NCBI GenBank assembly: GCA_015063445.1 | Contig: SVUD01000002.1 | Location: 1 to 64,000 of the forward strand | Length of the DNA stretch: 64,000 nucleotides | Direction: 5' to 3' | From: Oscillospiraceae bacterium | GTDB taxonomy: Bacteria > Bacillota_A > Clostridia > Oscillospirales > CAG-272 | Shown: piece after piece, positions 8,401 through 17,800 of the stretch | Layout of the letters: each line of letters begins with the position of its first letter | Position numbering within the stretch: position 1 is the stretch's first letter | Notes under the pieces: generated by a model | What the model was told of the DNA's origin: nothing | Database searches by the model: none | Seen by the model: the letters and a program-made list of their open reading frames with translations, nothing else | Position numbers and translations under genes: made by a program

Positions 8401-10215
8401 GTCTGTCGCGCGGAATAAAAGTCCTCCCCAACCGGCATTGTTGGCTTCGCTTACGTATGTAAGATCAGACTCAAGAACGTAGTTGGTCCAATTTTTACCC
8501 ATATTGAAGAAAATTGCGTTAAAGTTCTTACCTCCGCCGCTGAGATGGAGCGCTCCGTTCTTTATCTCGGCTCCTCCGCTGGCAAGCGAATCGCTTTTGT
8601 CAAAATAAACGCCTATGCTGCTGTTATTGGCGTCAGCCTCTAACGTAACGTCTCCGTAGGAATCAAAGCTTTCGGAATAGCTTACGAGCCCCTCGGAATA
8701 GCACTTGATATTATCTACCCAGAAGCTTGCGAGGTTATTGTTCGAGGTCATAAATCCGATAGATCCCGTCTGCGCATCTGCGGGAATATTGTTTATAGTC
8801 AAAAGATGAATGAAATCGGTTTTCATATTTCCGTTTTCATCAAGCATCGCGTAATAGAAGCTTGCGGACTTATTATGAACCGTAATTTTCATACGCGTCG
8901 GAGTTCCGATGCCAAACTCAACGTCGCCGGGAAGCGAAAAGCCTTTATTTACTCCGCTTTTATCATTACTCCAAGTACTGCCGTTTTTACCGTTAAGCGA
9001 ATACTTCTTTGCCAGAGAGATACCGCCCTTTTGGAATTTCGTGTCGGACTGTACGTTATAAAGCATACCGCCCCAACCGGTGCTCACTGTTTCTTCAAGA
9101 TAACAAAAATCCGCTTCAAGAGTATAGTTACCCCAAACCTCACCGCCGTCACGGTAGATAACGTCGTACTTACTTCCCGAGAAATAAAGTCTGCCGTTTT
9201 CGATATACGCTTCGCTGTTCGTGGATTTTTTAGCGTATATCCAGCCCTTAGCGGGTCCATACAAATTGTTGCCCGCCTCTAATTCTACTTTTCCATTAAC
9301 GGCATCAAAGTCTTCTTCATAAATTACGTAATTTGTTTTAAGTCCGTTTTCTGAATACGACGAATTTGCGTTGAACGTTCCCCACACCGTAAAATCATCT
9401 GGAGAGGTTGCCTTGATTTGACAGTTGTTAATTGCGTATTTAACTGTAATAGGATTTTCAAATGTCGTATCCGAGGTATCATCCGCTTCGAAGATCGTAA
9501 TATGCTTAGTCGCGTTAGTTACGTCAAACAAACAATCCGTGAAGTTTATATCGAAGTACGCATTTAAAGCCGTGTTTCCCTCTCTTAAACAGGTTGAAAT
9601 CATATGCTCCACCGTCGAACCGGATTTTAAAGAGAAATTGACGTTTTCGCAATTCAGGGTCATTTTTTTGTTGTCGATCTCGCCGTACGTTGCATAACGT
9701 AAAAGCGGATTGTTTCCAATCACCAAGTTTCCGTTCTTTAATACAAATTTCGTTTCGTCGGAATGCGCTTTTGTTTGCAACGAAAGCATAATATTTTTGG
9801 CTGTAAAGGTATGTCCTCCAAGGTCGATAGTGACCTCCGCCTTACACTGAGCAAGATTGTTATAATAATCACTGCCCGTGGGCGTATAATCCCTAAGCAT
9901 AAGAATCTGCGCCGTTTTTCCGTTATAGGAAGAATCTCGCGCTATTCGGATTGCGGTTTTTGCGCCGCTCGCGTCCAAACCGTTGTCACCGTTGAACTCG
10001 TTCGCCGAGCCTATGCATACGCCTTCGGAAAATACTACGAAGTTTTTATCCGCATGCTCCGACGGTATGACGCCGTACTGTGTCGTTGCGCTCTCATTTT
10101 CCGATTCTGCACTTTGAACGCTCGCAGCAGAAATTACCGGAAAAACGCCGCTTAAAAGCACCGAGAGCAGCAACAAGGCCGCTACAAAAATTTTGCTGTT
10201 TTTCGTTTTTCTCAT
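5464..10215 (-). CDS. Giant secreted protein with glycerophosphodiester phosphodiesterase (GDPD) domain
   Basis: 1,583 residues, ATG at 10215 behind AAAGGAG. Residues 1-35 are a signal peptide. About 45-290: beta-helix-like module of the type shared with the flanking giant proteins (YGVIP, LMLRDY, IDLGGHTFT, LKNGNL). About 300-520 and 525-740: two related jelly-roll (concanavalin-like) domains, each with NYxLExD..., GWGGxLF and WVDNIK / YVDNMT strands. About 950-1230: GDPD domain with IAHRGAN, YPENT, GIEIDFGLTKDGYIVIMHD and TTDGTG, the catalytic and metal-binding motifs of the family, which cleaves glycerophosphodiesters to sn-glycerol 3-phosphate and an alcohol. About 1320-1583: C-terminal module (SSITLGSELVYNVYVP...ADYRNYVVNN) shared with the SASA and GH29 giants. 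The mini-peptide gene follows after 12 bp. Likely extracellular or wall-associated; possible substrates are phospholipid head-group diesters or teichoic acid. Confidence 0.88.
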   Translation of the reverse strand: MRKTKNSKIFVAALLLLSVLLSGVFPVISAASVQSAESENESATTQYGVIPSEHADKNFVVFSEGVCIGSANEFNGDNGLDASGAKTAIRIARDSSYNGKTAQILMLRDYTPTGSDYYNNLAQCKAEVTIDLGGHTFTAKNIMLSLQTKAHSDETKFVLKNGNLVIGNNPLLRYATYGEIDNKKMTLNCENVNFSLKSGSTVEHMISTCLREGNTALNAYFDINFTDCLFDVTNATKHITIFEADDTSDTTFENPITVKYAINNCQIKATSPDDFTVWGTFNANSSYSENGLKTNYVIYEEDFDAVNGKVELEAGNNLYGPAKGWIYAKKSTNSEAYIENGRLYFSGSKYDVIYRDGGEVWGNYTLEADFCYLEETVSTGWGGMLYNVQSDTKFQKGGISLAKKYSLNGKNGSTWSNDKSGVNKGFSLPGDVEFGIGTPTRMKITVHNKSASFYYAMLDENGNMKTDFIHLLTINNIPADAQTGSIGFMTSNNNLASFWVDNIKCYSEGLVSYSESFDSYGDVTLEADANNSSIGVYFDKSDSLASGGAEIKNGALHLSGGGKNFNAIFFNMGKNWTNYVLESDLTYVSEANNAGWGGLLFRATDIDNFWKGAINVPTDSSKGTGSLNCQLGGAWYLNSDTGATYSQGPLKYGETVRVRIEVNEKVAKLYAARYTDGTLGEWVHVKTTVSEDKFAAEHMQGTIGLIVGGSADTKEKHIYVDNMTVSRIPGADRMHEAPNAATIYEPTTGIVNPPVVVEKLTATLPATEGERAAIVITEIDASLNVLDKNGAVITTVDSFIDTYRSVLIPAFLVDNEAEADALATLLYKKNLIDAYVVATAENAALVKRVRLANDATKSMSGALIFDDLNSLEARKEARALVVDNMSYVAISRAPLSEEAAFYFAARQVAAWGFADSTAEVYRGIANGYHGIVSESVSEIYDVYESITEPTVSGETVVIAHRGANTGADVDYPENTLMGIRAAKEIWGADGIEIDFGLTKDGYIVIMHDTTVDRTTDGTGKVSDFTLAEIKALTVDYVEGKETTVPTLEEVLILAKEIDVVLYCHVKDKTDANIAAFSYLVEKYDCADRVLLFNSSYDSFNSNTDRVYSGTGYELSNHPVLIDGIQFTSGNQTILSGCETYLEGVVEMKNLLNKYNYQPLFYPYLNQGAMWSAETFYYQLCARGFVNTHSITDGQAKMDKLALTESGAVGWLTNNPHLSDDYHYAIDLSGEKLTLTLGETINLSKTLKLIMGTANAECGLVQVGGKTLVSTSEGYTLNEAGKATVVYYATRTTDGGSTYRIYSEPIELTFVSESLADFKPMSSITLGSELVYNVYVPVSDMLKSFTLDGVTYTDFEALKDIVTINANNYYHFAIELPSAEAARSIVLSVNITVDGADFEGSFTMSVPKYAKKVMNLDAASEYEKTLAKDVLAYVKAAYSYFTEFNTAEEIARVNALIDSIIGDYKAEPVSSGVTNTVSPVTSVTLNLDSKPSIRFYVTDTNLEFYANGRKLNTVTGTDATYGAYVELDVYAYVLAETITYGNGGSYHISDFLEGAKGTNYENLVACFIKYTESAADYRNYVVNN

Positions 10216-10310
10216 TGTTTTTTCTCCTTTTTGTTTTTTGTTGTGTTTTTGTATGTATTTTGCTTTAATAAATAACTAAGAACGTCCTCTTTAAGTATCT
10301 TATATGTTAA

Positions 10311-10339
10311 ATTATATCATATAACAAGGATATTTTCAA
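10311..10339 (-). promoter_or_regulatory. Sigma-A-type promoter for the GDPD giant gene
   Basis: On the minus strand TTGAAA (10334-10339), a 17-bp spacer and TATAAT (10311-10316), about 95 bp before the ATG at 10215. Confidence 0.65.
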
Positions 10340-10488
10340 TAATCGTTTAAAATGCTCTTGCTATACTTTTAAAGTTATGCTATAATATATAAAACAACCT
10401 AAAAAAGTCCGTAACCGCAGGGGGCTAAGGACTCGAAAAAAATTGAAGGAAGCGCTGTTTTCAAAAAACAACGCAAAAGGAGAAAACC

Positions 10489-11343
10489 GTGGAATTTTTA
10501 CAGCTTTACTATTTTTACGAAAGCGCAAGGACCGAAAGCTTTGCTCTTACAGCAAAAAAATATATGGTGCCTACCTCTTCTGTTTCGGCATCGGTTAAAC
10601 GCCTTGAGAAAGAAATAGGCGCAAGCCTTTTTGACAGAACCTCGAACCGCATAAGGCTAAACGAAAAAGGATACGCTTTCTTCAAGACACTTGATGACGT
10701 ATTCGAGAAAATCAATGCAACGGTAACCTCAATTTCAGAAGCGAGAGTAAAAAATACTACCATCAGTATATTAATAAAGGCTCGCCGAAAATGGATAGCG
10801 GAGCTTATAATTGAATATAAAAAGCTCTTCCCTCACGTAAATTTCCATATCTCGCACGATTCGCTGTTCTCGCATTTTGAGGATTTTGACGTTATTATAG
10901 ATGAGAAAACGGACAAGTACGCAGGCAGAGACGGCTTTCTTTTGAGTGTTGAGCAGATATGCGTTAAAGCATCGAAAAACCACCCGTTAGTTAAAAGAAC
11001 GCTCACGTTCAGCGACCTTAAGGATCAACCGTTTTTAATATCGCAAAAAGGAAGCAGAATGTGGCAGCTTCTCGATAAAACCGCAGCAAAAAGCGGCTTT
11101 GTTCCCCACATTGCAATCGAAAGCAATGACAGACAATGCATCGTCAGATATAGCGAGGCGGGAATGGGACTGTTTTTAGGCTCTCGCCGCGCGCTCTTAG
11201 ATGAGAGCGAAAAAAATCTTGCGGCGCTTAACGTAACAGATTTTAACGAAACGCAATCGGTATACGTATACCATTCCACAATGGAGAAATGCGACGTTTC
11301 GCTAAGCGGATTCCTTGCCTTCTTAAAAACGAAGGGAAACTAA
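10489..11343 (+). CDS. LysR-family transcriptional regulator
   Basis: 284 residues. Start is GTG at 10489 with AAAGGAGA seven bases upstream. Residues 1-60 are the LysR winged helix-turn-helix (FLQLYYFYESARTESFALTA...SVSASVKRLEKEIGASLFDR...LNEKGYAFF). The rest (about 90-280) is a periplasmic-binding-like effector domain, which here looks short and divergent. It is divergent from the GDPD giant gene with 270 bp between, so control of that gene is likely. A leader with a possible hairpin (AGTCC...GGACT, 10408-10435) precedes the start. Effector unknown. Confidence 0.9.
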   Translation: MEFLQLYYFYESARTESFALTAKKYMVPTSSVSASVKRLEKEIGASLFDRTSNRIRLNEKGYAFFKTLDDVFEKINATVTSISEARVKNTTISILIKARRKWIAELIIEYKKLFPHVNFHISHDSLFSHFEDFDVIIDEKTDKYAGRDGFLLSVEQICVKASKNHPLVKRTLTFSDLKDQPFLISQKGSRMWQLLDKTAAKSGFVPHIAIESNDRQCIVRYSEAGMGLFLGSRRALLDESEKNLAALNVTDFNETQSVYVYHSTMEKCDVSLSGFLAFLKTKGN

Positions 11344-11502
11344 GCGCCATTTTAAATTTTAAAGAACGCCTCTGCAATAGGACAGTAAATAATATAGCTT
11401 AAGCAAAATCACAAATTCTCAAAGCGCTTCTGTAACAAGCAAATAAGCTGCGTAACGAAGCAAAATCTAAAAATAAAATTTATAAACGAAACAAAAAAAG
11501 AC

Positions 11503-11546
11503 GGCTGCTCTTTATCAATTGATATCGGGCAGCCCCTTTGTTTTTT
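11503..11546 (+). terminator. Intrinsic terminator downstream of the LysR gene
   Basis: GGCTGCTC and GGGCAGCC pair around a 16-nt loop and are followed by CCTTTGTTTTTT. It lies about 160 bp after the LysR stop. Confidence 0.7.
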
Positions 11547-11551
11547 ATATC

Positions 11552-11671
11552 CCTACGAGGTCAAAGCGACCTCGTAGGATTTCATCCGACTTTGTCGGAT
11601 TTCATCTCTTTTAAGAGATTTATTCCACCGTAGGTGGATTTCACCGCATAAATTCACTTGTTAATTTATGC
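11552..11671. repeat. Short hairpin array C, sharing units with array B
   Basis: CCTACGAGGTC/GACCTCGTAGG, CCGAC/GTCGG, CTCTT/GAGAT, CCACC/GGTGG and GCATAAATT/AATTTATGC, with ATTTCAT-type spacers. The first four stems and their spacers repeat array B (4829 on), but the loop of the first hairpin is AAAGC here and GCTTT there, its exact reverse complement. The last hairpin overlaps the stop codon of the mini-peptide gene. Confidence 0.65.
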
Positions 11672-11837
11672 CCGTGCCCGTTCCCATCTCCCAGATTCCG
11701 TCGCTCTCTTCATACCACGGAGTTTCAGTTCCGGGGGAGGTAGTTATAATGTCGTTGATGTTAACTTCCACAACCTCAATTTTGGGGGTAGTATATTTTT
11801 CCATTTCATTTTGCACTTTGCATTTTGCATTTTGCAT
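11661..11837 (-). CDS. Mini-peptide coupled to the SASA esterase giant gene
   Basis: The core opens MEKYTTPKIEVVEVNINDII, continues TTSPGTETPWYEESDGIWEM and closes GTGTGIN, clearly the family of 5320 and 53535. The ATG equivalent to the other copies is at 11804 (47 residues). However, the ribosome site GGAGGT (about 11846-11851) sits 7 bases before an upstream in-frame ATG at 11837, which would add 11 residues (MQNAKCKVQNE) encoded by a heptamer repeat, giving 58 residues. I chose 11837 because of the ribosome-site spacing; 11804 has no ribosome site of its own. The C-terminus differs from the sister copies (EMGTGTGIN instead of DLSIN). The giant gene ends 49 bp upstream. Function unknown. 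Confidence 0.72.
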   Translation of the reverse strand: MQNAKCKVQNEMEKYTTPKIEVVEVNINDIITTSPGTETPWYEESDGIWEMGTGTGIN

Positions 11838-11884
11838 TTAATCAAACCTCCAATTCCGCATTCCGAATTCCGAATTCCGAATTT
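11809..11884. repeat. Two heptanucleotide microsatellites flanking the mini-peptide ribosome site
   Basis: On the plus strand about four copies of TTTTGCA (11809-11838, one with an A-to-C change) and then about four copies of ATTCCGA/ATTCCGC (11853-11884), with CCTCC of the minus-strand ribosome site between them. The first run lies inside the predicted coding region of the mini-peptide; a 7-bp gain or loss would shift its frame. Confidence 0.7.
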
Positions 11885-11886
11885 AA

Positions 11887-14800
11887 TCAGTTGATAACCG
11901 ATTCGCGGTAAGCCTTTGCGCTCACCGAGTACTTCATAAGAGCCTCAACTATTGCGGTAAGGTTTGCGTTATTAAGAGTCTTTGCATAATCGTAGTAAGC
12001 ATAGAGGTTATAGCTCTCGGTTACGTCTGTTCCCTTTACCGTGAACGTTACGTCGTCAAGCATCATATATGCGTACATTACGATTTCTACGTAGCCATCG
12101 CCAGCGATTACAGTTGCAGGTCTCGAACCAACCTTGAAGGTGAAGTCGTCTGCTGTGTAACCATCTGCAAGAGTGAATATGAAGGAAGGTACTTTATCAA
12201 GGTTAACCGTAACTTCCTTGAAGTAGGTTGTGCCTGTGGGCTGCTTAGCTTCTCCCGTGGGCATTTCCTTAGCGTAGCCTTCAAGAAGAGTTGCGATTTC
12301 GGAAAGCTTTGCGGATACCGCTTCGGTATTCTCAAAGTATGTATGAGCCGCAGAAGCATATACAAGCATATCCTTCATAAGAGTCTTGGTTACGTTATCG
12401 TATTCGCCCGCAAGAATGGACTTAGTGTAGTTAAGCACGTTAAGCGTCCAGTTTGCGTCAACGGTTGTGTTGCCGGAGTTAAGCTTAACGCATACTTTGA
12501 TATCCGAAAGAGTCTCGCCTGCGGGAAGGTTAACTGCTACGTGGTAGTAGGTAACGCCGTCAAGCTCAACCTCTTCGTAGTTCATAGCAACACCGTTAAT
12601 CGTGAAGCTGTTCACGTTAGCCTTAGGAATGTAAATATTGTATACGAAGTTAGACCAAAGAGTTACGCTCGTCTTAATCTTATAGCCGACCATAGCCTTA
12701 GGATACAAACTATAGTTTACATATCCGTCATTTTCGGATACCTTTACGAATACGCATTCGATTCCGTCCGCGGTAGTCCATACGTTATTCATATCGGGCG
12801 CAGCAGCGTCTTTTGGAATAGAAAGCGTTGTGTACTTGCCCTCGGAATTCTTTCCGAATACAACGTACTCATTGTTATCCTTAACAACTATCTCGTTATA
12901 GGTTATCGCCTTATCCGCGATAATTGTACCGCCGTTTACGGTAACGTTGAATATAGTTCCCGTACCGCCGCTCATTGTGAGACAGAACGGAACTGTTCCG
13001 TCCTCGGAATTCGCAAGGTCGAAGATACAATTGTTAAAGGTGATATCGGCAATCTGGTTTGCGGTTGCCTTTCCCATACCGTTCTCCCACGTTACGAACA
13101 ATCCGTTTGTCTTGTTATAGAAGGTGAACTTAACGTTTTCAAAGATGAATTTATACGTTACGTTTGCATAAACCTCGTCACCGTAGTTTACGCAGAAGAG
13201 TGCGTCGGGGCCGTTTTTAGCAATGCTACCGTTCTTTACGGTGAACGTTCCCATGGTCTGCTCGGTTGCGTTCGCCCATATCCAAGCGTCAAAGATATAC
13301 TGAGCGTTTTCGTCATTGATAGTATATCCTCCAAGGTCAAGCGTGATCGAGCCCTTGAAGCCTCCTACACCGCCACCCGTGTTCTGAGGAGCATCTCTTC
13401 TCATAAGAATGTTGAAGTTGCCGTTATTGTCGTTTATAACAGCCGCGTTGATTGCAGCGCCAAGCTCTCCGTATGCGCCGACGAAGGTCTTGTCTGCCTT
13501 GAAAACAACGTAAGGATATGCGCTGACGTCATACTCTGCGTCAAAGCTGCCGTACTTGGTTTCAATCGGAGCGGTAAATGCGTAAATTACGTTATCGTTA
13601 ACGGTTTCGCGAGGAGCAAGAGTATATCTTATTCCGTTTTCCACAAAGCTTACACCGTGCAACGCATAGCCCATAGTCTTAGGATATACGAACTCGGGAT
13701 AGCTTCCGTTATACTTACCGAAGGTAACGCTGTCGCCCGCCTTGTTCACTCTTATAAGCTTAGCCGACGTAATCATTTCATCGTCTATAAACTTACCGCC
13801 GTTGACCTCTACCGTCATATCAATATTGTCACGTGCGTTTCCGTCCTGAGTGCAATCAAAGATATAAGCTCCGTTTGCCTTAAAGGTACAGCCGTTATAT
13901 ACGATATGAGCGTTCACCGCCTTGATATTCGGTGTGTTGTATGCCGCCTCGGACTCAAACGGGCAGAAGATAAAGTAATTCTGATAAGTCTTTCTGTTGT
14001 TTTCGAAGGTTACGTTTTCGAAGGTGTAATTGAAGCTTGCGTCCTGAACCGTGTGTCCTGTTCCGTAGTCGAAGTTGAAGAAGGGCTGCCAGCTCGAATC
14101 GGGGCCGTGCGCGAGGCTACCGTTCTTAAAGGTAATATTAACCTCAGTCTTAGTCGCGCCAAGATAATTTGAGAAGAGGTATCCGCTCGCCACCTTTGTG
14201 AAGGTCTTGCCGTTAAGGTCAACCGTGAAGGTTACCTGCTTACCGACGAGAGAAGGAGTTGAGCCCGTAAGGTTAAGATTAGTTCTGAAGTATATTACCG
14301 AGCCCTGATTAGCGAACGCCGCGTTAACCGCCTCTGCCCACGTCTTATATACGCCGACGTAAGTCCAAGAGTCTCCGTTAGGAACAAAGAGCGCCAAGGG
14401 ATAATCCGCCATTGAAGCGGTTACGGAGGTAAGACCGGTGATAGGTCCGTAAGGAGTATCCTCCTCGCTTTCAAATACGCTGAGATTATAGAGCTTATAG
14501 TCAGCGGTTGTTTCGACTGCGATATAAGCGTAAGACTTATCGCTTGTCGTTACGGTATTCACATCGGTAGGCTGAGTTCCGCCGATAGCAATCTGAACCT
14601 GAGGCGCGGTTTCACCGAAGTAAGCGCTATCCTGCGCTGCGTTAAATACGAATAGCTTCCAGTTCGTTGCCATGGTAGGAGCGATAACCTTACCGCCGTT
14701 GAAGTAAGCGGTAACGTCGGTTTCCTGAGTTGAGTCGCTACCCGTGAAGTCAAACATATAAGCATTCTTGGGAGCATTGGTGAAGTCGTACGTACAATCG

Positions 14801-17800
14801 TTAAAGTTGATATTTATAACGTAGCCGAAACCTTCATTAGCGTTCGTGCTCTTCCAGCAGTTGAAGAATGCGCCCTGGCTTGTGGTATTGCCTGCGGCAT
14901 ATTTGAAGGTAACGCCCTCAAACGTAAGATTCCACGTCTTGTTAGCGGTCGTTATAGCGGAGTTGTTGATTCCGATGGCAAAGCTGGTCTTTGAAAGAAC
15001 GGTTCCGTTCTTAACTACGGTATTGCTTACGAAATCTCTGTAATTGTTCGAGCCGATAACGTCGAACATATGAGTTGCGTCTCTTGTAAGAGTCTTTCCG
15101 CCAAGGTCAAGAATAAGAGTTCCCTTGATGTGCGTAGGATCGGTGTTAAGATTGATGGTATGGTCGGCTCTTAAGTACGCTACTATATACTTCTCTTCCG
15201 TATTTGAATAGAAGTCACGGATATTGCCGAACTTACCAACCTTCAAGAAGGTGTAGGTCTTTGTTTCAGTATCGTAGCTGAAGAATGCCATCGGGTATTC
15301 CGAGGTATCGTCATACTTTGCGTTAATATTTCCGTAAGGCGTGGCTTCCTGAAGTCCTATGCGGTAGTAATTCCAGCTACTGTCAGAGGAAACCTTTATA
15401 ATTCTCGCTCTGCTTCCCGAGGGAACCGCTCCGAGAGCGCCGAAGTTAGAGTTTATATCTCTTATATCAACGCCTGCGGCAGTGGTAAGCGTAGGATATT
15501 TACCCTCGTACTTACCGAAGTTCGTTGAGTCGCCCGCATCCATATACGCCATCCAGCTTGAGCCCATATTAATGAATTCGCCGCCGTATACGTTAACCGC
15601 AACGTCCATAGAGGGATTTCTGTTTGCGCGGTCGCTCATACGGAAGGGATGCTTGCCGTTTGCGTTGGTCATATCGAAGGTACAGCCGTAGTAGTCGAAT
15701 ACGCACTGAGTTTTATATGCTACAGGCTTCGTGTTGTCCCAGATATCAAGAGCGAGAGCTCTTCCGCCGCTAAGGGGTACCTCGGACTTGAAGGTGACGT
15801 CGATAAAGCTCATATTGTACTTCTTAACAGACGTAGCAACCTGCGAAGATGCGCTGCCGTTATAGTCCATTGCAATAATGATACCGCCGTCCTTACTCGA
15901 AAGAGTACCGTTCATTACCACAATATTCGTAACGTATCCCGAGGAACCTTTTCCGTCGATATATACGTCAAAGAGCGTCTTACCGTTTCTTCCAAGTGTT
16001 TTTCCGTTAAGGTCTATCTTAACAGTTCCGTTTACGTAAGTAAGAAGTCCTGAGGTTCCGTCCGCGCTTGTATTATAGTAATTTCTGCGAAGATAGATAA
16101 GGGATTCCTTATCCTTCATATTCTTTCTTGCGCTGTCTATCGCAAGATTGAAGTTTGCGGCTGCGGTTACAAAGCCGTTCGCATTAAAGATAGCGAAGGG
16201 GTATGCGTTAGCATCCGCAAAATCAGCTCCGATAGTTCCGTAAGGAGTAACCAATGAGTCGGGCGCGAAGGTATAAACGGTGTTCTCACCGTCTGTAACG
16301 CCTGTTCCCGCAACCGTTCCGCAGAACTCACCGTTAGCGTTCTTGTAGGTTTCGCTCGAGGGCGCTACGGAGCTGGGCAAAGTTACCTTAGGATAGCTTC
16401 CGTTATATTCGCCAACGGTAACGCTATCAAGGGTATCCGCTTGCGCAAGACTGTAAGCTCCCTTTGCGATAATATTACCGCCGTTTACAGTAAGAGTGCA
16501 TACAGTGTTCGTTTTCTTTGCGTCATTGGTTAATCCCGCAAGTATGCCGTTATCGGCATTACCCATATCAACGGTACAGCCGTTAAGGGTTATATTTGCG
16601 TGAATACCTGCGTAAGCGTCAGCATTTCCGTCTTCCCAGCAAGCCGAGATGAGAGGAATACTGCGAGCCTGCGCCTGATTTATAATTTCCACCTCTTCGA
16701 AGGTGAAGTTGTAGGTTCTCGCGTTTGCGTACGATGAGCCCGTGGAATAATTAAGACCAATAAGGGGAGAATCGGAGGGATTTATTATAGCTCCGTTTTT
16801 AATCGTTACGTTTGTCTCGTAGGTGTTTTTGCTTGTGTGATAAATGTCGAATATGTAGGCAAAACCATGTCTTGTCATCTCATATCCGCCAAGGTCGAGC
16901 GTAACCTTTGCGCCGATATTGGCTATTCTTGCGGCGCCGGGACCGTCAATACCCGCGGTGGTATAATCACGGCGGAGAAGAATAACGTATTCATCGGAGC
17001 TTTCACCCGTGGGGATAGCCATCATTGCCGTTCTCCAAGCGGCGTAGCCCTTAACGAAGCTTCCGTTCTTGAAGAGCGCGAAGGGATAGTAATGAGTATC
17101 GCCGTACTCTGCGGTAATAGTATCGTAAGGATTCTCCGCAATAGCGCCGATATAAGTGGTTTCGACGTCAAAGTAAGTATCCTCTGTAACGGTAAACGTA
17201 TAAGAGCCGTTTTCATCAAGAGTTACCGTGTTAGGTCCGCACGTAACGCTGTCTATACGGTAGTTCTCTTTAGCCTTAAGGGTTACTGTAACCTCGGAGC
17301 CGCTCTTTATCGTTCCGCCGCCCTCAAAGGTAAAGCCGAGTCCGTTTGCAAAAACGAGCTTCTGACCGTTAACGTCAAGAACGTATTTTACAAGCTGCTC
17401 GCCGAAGTATTCCTGAGTTGCCGTGTTGTAGTGCCAATTATCCTGCTGTCCAAAGAACGGAAGAGCCGTAGTTACGTCTCTATCGAGATAGGAAACGTTC
17501 TTCATAGCAGCCTTAACCATAGCCTGAGCATTGTTTACCTGATACATATACTTAGGAGCGTTAGCCGCGTTGTCAAGGTTCCAGATAATATTTCCCGCAA
17601 GGAAGGGCATGGGATTTTCCGCATCGCTAACCGAAGCATCGCCCGAAATTGCGGCAACGTCTCTTCTTATGTCCTCAATAAGACAGGTGAGAAGCTCGTC
17701 ATAAAGCCACGCCTGAGTGGTATTACCGCACTCTGCCTCGCCCTGCATCCACCACATACCGCGGATCTTGGGGGTGTATCCCTGCTCCTTGAGCTGCTTT

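Noticed and set aside
12343..14172. 609-codon open frame on the plus strand
   Set aside because: Lies wholly antisense to the SASA giant gene; its codons mirror that gene's repeat modules, it has no ribosome site and its Val/Arg-rich composition is that of an antisense shadow. The same holds for the 398-codon frame at 16837-18033.
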